Shown: positions 59,861 through 64,000 of the stretch, in pieces
Position numbering within the stretch: the stretch's first letter is position 1
Layout of the letters: each line of letters starts with the position of its first letter
NCBI GenBank assembly: GCA_013214355.1
Contig: JABSSL010000001.1
Span: 24,404-88,403 of the forward strand
DNA from: Saprospiraceae bacterium
GTDB taxonomy: Bacteria > Bacteroidota > Bacteroidia > Chitinophagales > Saprospiraceae
DNA length: 64,000 bases
Reading direction: 5' to 3'
Notes under the pieces: generated by a model
Told to the model about the DNA's origin: nothing
Database searches by the model: none
Seen by the model: the letters and a program-made list of their open reading frames with translations, nothing else
Position numbers and translations under genes: made by a program

Positions 59861-62281
59861 ATGGCTACTTCTAATTTACATTTTCGTGATTCATTTTTTC
59901 ACGGCTGTCGGGCACTTATTGCCACGGTACTCATCTGTTTTTGTTTCCCAAAATCCTCACTACAAGGACAGCAATTGTCCACTGGGACGATAAGCGGGCG
60001 TGTCACACTACAAAATCAAACTGAATTTCCATTGGCGACCGTTCAATTACCTGACCTCTCCATCGGTGATTTAACTAATGAAAAAGGCGAATTTAAACTG
60101 AGTGGGATAGAGCCGGGCACTTATCAAATTCATGCCAGCTATCTCGGGTATGAGACGCAGATTCAAGAAGTGACGGTCAAAGCTCAAAGTGATGTTGAAA
60201 TCAACTTCCTTCTTTCCGAAGATGTGAATCAGCTAAATGAAGTTTTGGTGACCGCACAATCTCAGAGCACCGAGCTCTCCCAGAACCCTATCCAAATTGC
60301 TTCTATAGATGTAGTCAAATTACAAAGTGAATCGGCTGATGTAGTTTCTGTTTTAGACCGGACAGCAGGAGTGAGAGTACGACAATCTGGTGGATTAGGC
60401 AGTAATACAAGCATTCAGCTGAATGGGCTATCAGGCTTAGCGGTGCGGACCTATTTGGACGGAATTCCTTTGGAATTATACGGTGGAAGTGTACAGTTAA
60501 ACAACCTACCGGTGAATGCCGTGGAACGTGTCGATGTATACAAAGGAGTCATGCCAGTCGACGTCGGCACAGATGCCTTGGCTGGTGGCATCAACGTGAT
60601 TAGTAGACAAGTAGATTATGATTATCTGGATGCTTCTTATCAGTTTGGATCTTTCAACACCCACATTGGCTCGCTCAACGCTTCTAAAAAAATTGGAGAT
60701 CACATCGTTTTTTCTCTCTCTAGTTTCTACAACTATTCTGACAACAATTACCAGATCCGTGCCAATCAGCGAACACCGGATTTTAAAGAGATTGAGGTGG
60801 AGGTTGAACGATTCCATAGTGCTCACCAATCGTCTATGGTATCAGGTAATCTTGGGCTCATCAACATCGGGTGGGCTGATAAGTTTTCTGTTGGTGTAAG
60901 CTACAATCAGCGTTTTGATGAAATACAGCACGGAGTTAGGATTGGGAATAGAGCAGTAGGTGAAGCGAGTCTCCGACGCAATGCTTTGATCGGTAACTTA
61001 CAATACAGAAAGCGCTTATTGAACAATAGATTATCCATTGGATACTTCGGAAACTTTTCTATCGCCGAAGAAATGGTAAGAGATTCCACCACCAACGTTT
61101 ACGATTGGTTTGGAAATGTATTTGCCCAGAATTCGCAAGGAATGGAAGTACTAGGAAGGCCTTCCTTGCGAGATGGACGGACAGAATCAGTCGTCAATCG
61201 GCTTAACATCTCTTATGCCTTCGATCCACTTCACGAACTGAAGTTATCCTCCTTTTTGAGTAATCAAAGAATAACAGGAAGTGACCCATTGGCAATAAGG
61301 ATAGGCGATGTCGATCCCAACACCGTGCCCTCTCTGCTTATGCGTTCTATCACAGGACTTTCTTATGAATCAAAGTGGTTTGATGCTAAGTTGGAATCGA
61401 TTCTTTTTGGGAAGTTCTATTATTATGACCAAAGTGCAGCTGATTTTCGCGCCAGTGTCGGCAATCAGGTCTTCGAGTTTGCCTCCGAAGGATCAGAGCC
61501 CGGATACGGTCTTGGACTAAAATACACGCTGAAAGATAATTTGTTTTTTAGAGTCAGCTATGAACAAGCCATTAGAATCCCCACCAAGGATGAAGTATTT
61601 GGCAACTTTCTAACTATTGAACCCAATTTCTTTTTGCGCCCTGAAAAAAGTAAAAATCTAAATGTGGGCGCCTACTACAAACACAACTTCAGTCCGCAGC
61701 AATACATCTCATTAGATGCTAGCTGGTTTTTGAGAGACCAGTCCGATCTAATTCGTTTAGAGGCGGGCAGAAATGAAAACGACCCAGCGCAATTTATTAA
61801 TGAAGCAGAAGCGGATGCTACCGGCATAGAGTTAACCCTAAACATTGCACCACTGAAAGATCTACAATTCTCCGGTAGCCTAACCTTGCAAGAAGTGGTC
61901 AAAGATGGCATTCCTAATGCGACCAATACCAATGGAATAGGTAATCCGATACCCAATATCCCCTCCACCTTTTACAACATTGCGGGACGATACAAGTTTG
62001 CAAGTCCTTTCTCGAAAGCAGATGAAATATCTGTGTTTGGGTACTACACTTTTGTGAATGAGTTTGACCTCATATTTCAAACTACCCGAAATGAAGAGAA
62101 TATTATTCCCTTACAAAGTCAAATGGACTTGGGTTTGACCTATAAGTTTGGGCATAGTGGATTAATTCTGTCATTGCAAACCAATAATCTGCTGGACGCA
62201 GAAGTATTCGATAACTACCGAGTCCCAAAACCTGGACGGAACTTCTCCATTAAACTTCGATACCTCATTCAAAGAATATAA
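59861..62281 (+). CDS. TonB-dependent siderophore-type receptor
   Basis: An 806-residue receptor: a signal peptide (~1-37), a CarboxypepD_reg-like domain (~42-125: GTISGRVTLQNQTEFPLATVQL, SYLGYETQIQEV), a plug (~127-250: NEVLVTAQSQSTELSQNPIQI, IQLNGLSGLAVRTYLDGIPLELYGG, VERVDVYKGVMPVDVGTDALAGGINVI) and a 22-strand barrel ending FSIKLRYLIQRI. The following genes (a PKD/DUF4374-like lipoprotein and a DUF3325-like membrane protein) are the companions typical of siderophore or metal uptake loci, so iron uptake is the best inference. Operator-like dyads lie upstream. Confidence 0.92.
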   Translation: MATSNLHFRDSFFHGCRALIATVLICFCFPKSSLQGQQLSTGTISGRVTLQNQTEFPLATVQLPDLSIGDLTNEKGEFKLSGIEPGTYQIHASYLGYETQIQEVTVKAQSDVEINFLLSEDVNQLNEVLVTAQSQSTELSQNPIQIASIDVVKLQSESADVVSVLDRTAGVRVRQSGGLGSNTSIQLNGLSGLAVRTYLDGIPLELYGGSVQLNNLPVNAVERVDVYKGVMPVDVGTDALAGGINVISRQVDYDYLDASYQFGSFNTHIGSLNASKKIGDHIVFSLSSFYNYSDNNYQIRANQRTPDFKEIEVEVERFHSAHQSSMVSGNLGLINIGWADKFSVGVSYNQRFDEIQHGVRIGNRAVGEASLRRNALIGNLQYRKRLLNNRLSIGYFGNFSIAEEMVRDSTTNVYDWFGNVFAQNSQGMEVLGRPSLRDGRTESVVNRLNISYAFDPLHELKLSSFLSNQRITGSDPLAIRIGDVDPNTVPSLLMRSITGLSYESKWFDAKLESILFGKFYYYDQSAADFRASVGNQVFEFASEGSEPGYGLGLKYTLKDNLFFRVSYEQAIRIPTKDEVFGNFLTIEPNFFLRPEKSKNLNVGAYYKHNFSPQQYISLDASWFLRDQSDLIRLEAGRNENDPAQFINEAEADATGIELTLNIAPLKDLQFSGSLTLQEVVKDGIPNATNTNGIGNPIPNIPSTFYNIAGRYKFASPFSKADEISVFGYYTFVNEFDLIFQTTRNEENIIPLQSQMDLGLTYKFGHSGLILSLQTNNLLDAEVFDNYRVPKPGRNFSIKLRYLIQRI

Positions 62282-62301
62282 ATTTCTAATACGCTTTAAC
62301 A

Positions 62302-63808
62302 ATGAAAGATATACAAAGAGTATTTTTTGTAATCGTACTGGCCTTCGGTTTGATATCAGTTGGTTGCAATAAGGATGATGATGACATGCCGCCACCTAAA
62401 ACTAATCCAGTGGCTGGATTTACTTTTGCAGCTAATGAGCTGGCAGTTACATTTACCAATACTTCTACAGATGCTGTTTCTTATAGTTGGAATTTTGGGG
62501 GATGGTAATACCTCAACAGAAACCAACCCTTCGCATACCTATGCTGAAGCTGGAACCTACGCTGTCGTTCTCACAGCAACCAATGCTGACCTGATGGATG
62601 ATGAGACGCAGTCCGTTAGCGTGGAATTGAATCCCGAAAATGTGAGACAGACTAGTGGATATGTAGTATTGGCGCAGACCGATGACGATACCTGGCTAGC
62701 TCAATATTTCGCAGAGCTACCTTCCGGAACCGTTGATATCTCGCAGGGAACAGCCTTCCAGAATTTCTTTCCACTGTCCACTTTGGACGGTGCTATCTAT
62801 ACTACACGTACAGATGGGTCTGCTGGATTTGCAAAGATTGGTATTGATGGAAATGAAGCCTTTGTAGAAGATGGCATCATTTCTACGATTAGCGCAGAGT
62901 CCTTCTCTATGAGAGTACGGGACGCTGATTTCGGTGTGTTCCACGATAGAAGTGACCCCAATACTTTGAATACCTTCAATCCCACTACGATGGAGGTGAC
63001 TGGTTCTATTGATATGACCATGGCCAATGCGCTATCACCGGATCCTGTACGCTACCAAACCTTTATTTTCAGAGGAGACAATGAGATTTTTGTACCAACG
63101 AGGTTAGAAGCTGGAGGGAATGTTCCTAATATTTCCCTTCCCAAAATTGATATTGGAGCTGGAGCAGTAACGGATGTGGCTGTATTTGAAAACCTAGGAG
63201 ATGTAGTCGTTTTCAATCGATTTGGGCAGAGATACTTAGACGAATCAGACAATTTGTACTTCTTCCATGGGGGAAATATTGGTGTGCCAACGATCTCAGG
63301 TGCAGTGGTGAAAATTCCGGCGGGCGCAAACGATTATGATATGGATTACAGCTTCCCGGTTCCTGAGGTCAATAATCCGGCACTTACTGGACAAGGTACC
63401 TTCCTTTCTACCTTCTACTATTACAAAAATAATATTGGATATGCACTGATAAACGAGGAACTAGATCAGCGAATTATAGATCTAGTGACGGAGCGAGGCG
63501 GTACCCAGAATCTGACGGACGCAGATTTTCAACAGATTCTATTTTGGTTGTTTACTTCTCCTACCGGAGCTTGGGTACAGGTGGATTTAGTGACAAAATC
63601 TGTCACCAAAATTACGGGTCTTCCCCCCCTATCTCCATTCGATGCTTCAAATATGTCTTTTGTAGGGGGCACACCTCATTTTGCCATTGCCAATCCAAGT
63701 GTGAATGCCTTCTACAGGCTGAATGAAATGACGGGCATGGCAGAGAAGGTGTTTGATGTGACCGGTGCTAATATTGCCGGGGTTTTTGACTTATCACTCA
63801 ATGAATAA
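62302..63808 (+). pseudogene. PKD plus DUF4374-like lipoprotein, apparently frameshifted
   Basis: From ATG 62302 the frame gives a lipoprotein signal (LISVGC, Cys22) and the start of a PKD domain (FTFAANELAVTFTNTST). It then runs to a stop at 62506. The other frame (62360 onward) continues exactly with the PKD end (GDGNTSTETNPSHTYAEAGTYAVVLTATN) and a ~390-residue DUF4374-like propeller (GYVVLAQTDDDTW, FRGDNEIFVPTRL). Removing one G from the five at 62497-62501 joins them as YSWNFGDGNTS. The rest is intact, so a sequencing error or a very recent mutation is likely. It is a surface or periplasm partner of the receptor. Confidence 0.75.
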
Positions 63809-63827
63809 CAGTAAAAAAGGATAAAAG

Positions 63828-64000
63828 ATGGCACTGGCGATACTGACCCTAGCTTGTTTTATGTTTTACGCAACATCTAAGTACTTTCCAAAACAAGATC
63901 TTCCACAAGTGAAAGCTTACAAGGTCCAGTTGCTGGTGTTGGCCAGTGCCATCTCCATTCTGTCTTTATATCTATTCACTAAGTCCTCAGATTTTTCGAC
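63828..64000 (+). CDS. Small membrane protein, 3' partial, DUF3325-like
   Basis: The frame from ATG 63828 is open to the window end (57 codons). It shows two membrane helices (MALAILTLACFMFYATSKYF and QLLVLASAISILSLYLF) with a loop between. Length, helix pattern and place after a DUF4374-like lipoprotein resemble DUF3325 proteins of siderophore loci. The identity is tentative because the end is missing. Confidence 0.5.
   Translation, partial: MALAILTLACFMFYATSKYFPKQDLPQVKAYKVQLLVLASAISILSLYLFTKSSDFS

Overview
The window looks like chromosomal DNA from a Bacteroidota bacterium, probably of the Saprospiria/Lewinella type. This placement is inferred from gene content; no rRNA or tRNA gene is present to confirm it. 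The supporting signs are three proteins with C-terminal type IX secretion (T9SS) sorting domains, three TonB-dependent or related outer-membrane receptors with CarboxypepD_reg-like N-termini, LytS/LytTR two-component pairs, ECF sigma factors with membrane partners, membrane-anchored AraC regulators, and promoter boxes of the Bacteroidota type (TTTG ... TAnnTTTG).

Layout. 1-3390: the 3' part of a large repetitive T9SS-exported protein with nine module copies, closed by a perfect hairpin terminator. 3543-9034: a sensory cluster with a TlpA-type thioredoxin, a small secreted protein, a LytS-type kinase whose extracellular half resembles a TlpA reductase without its cysteines, and a LytTR regulator. 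9036-13183 (minus): an S41 protease lipoprotein, a putative outer-membrane barrel, a membrane AraC regulator and a DUF2911 protein. 13306-17410 (plus): an ECF sigma factor, an alpha/beta hydrolase with TPR, a small membrane protein, a Spy-like protein and an RDD protein. 17484-23015 (minus): a BNR/LamG T9SS protein, a small membrane protein and an S10 carboxypeptidase. 23162-27906: a second ECF sigma/anti-sigma unit with a secreted paralog of the anti-sigma C-terminus, then an outer-membrane beta-barrel receptor. 28071-29832: a second LytS/LytTR pair. 29923-41113: mixed metabolic and secreted proteins (cupin, 2OG oxygenase, metalloprotease, SNF transporter, NagB-like enzyme, serine hydrolase, lipoproteins). 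41316-44730: a metal-related pair, a Cys/His-rich small protein followed by a TonB receptor carrying two N-terminal HMA domains. 44939-59641: two further membrane AraC regulators, one soluble AraC regulator, a YcaQ-like glycosylase, a glucosaminidase, hydrolases, an M20 peptidase and a broken thioesterase. 59642-64000: a probable siderophore/iron locus with an operator-like dyad array, a TonB receptor, a frameshifted PKD/DUF4374-like lipoprotein and the start of a small membrane protein.

The most unusual items are the TlpA-derived sensor kinase beside an intact TlpA, the anti-sigma factor and its secreted domain paralog, the double-HMA receptor, a 229-bp hairpin-rich segment bracketed by exact 34-bp direct repeats (49322-49618), and several promoter boxes that almost touch start codons. 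Two reading frames (thioesterase at 57079-57082 and PKD lipoprotein at 62497-62501) break at homopolymers, so they may be real mutations or sequencing errors. All family names come from recognising motifs by eye; no database search was run.
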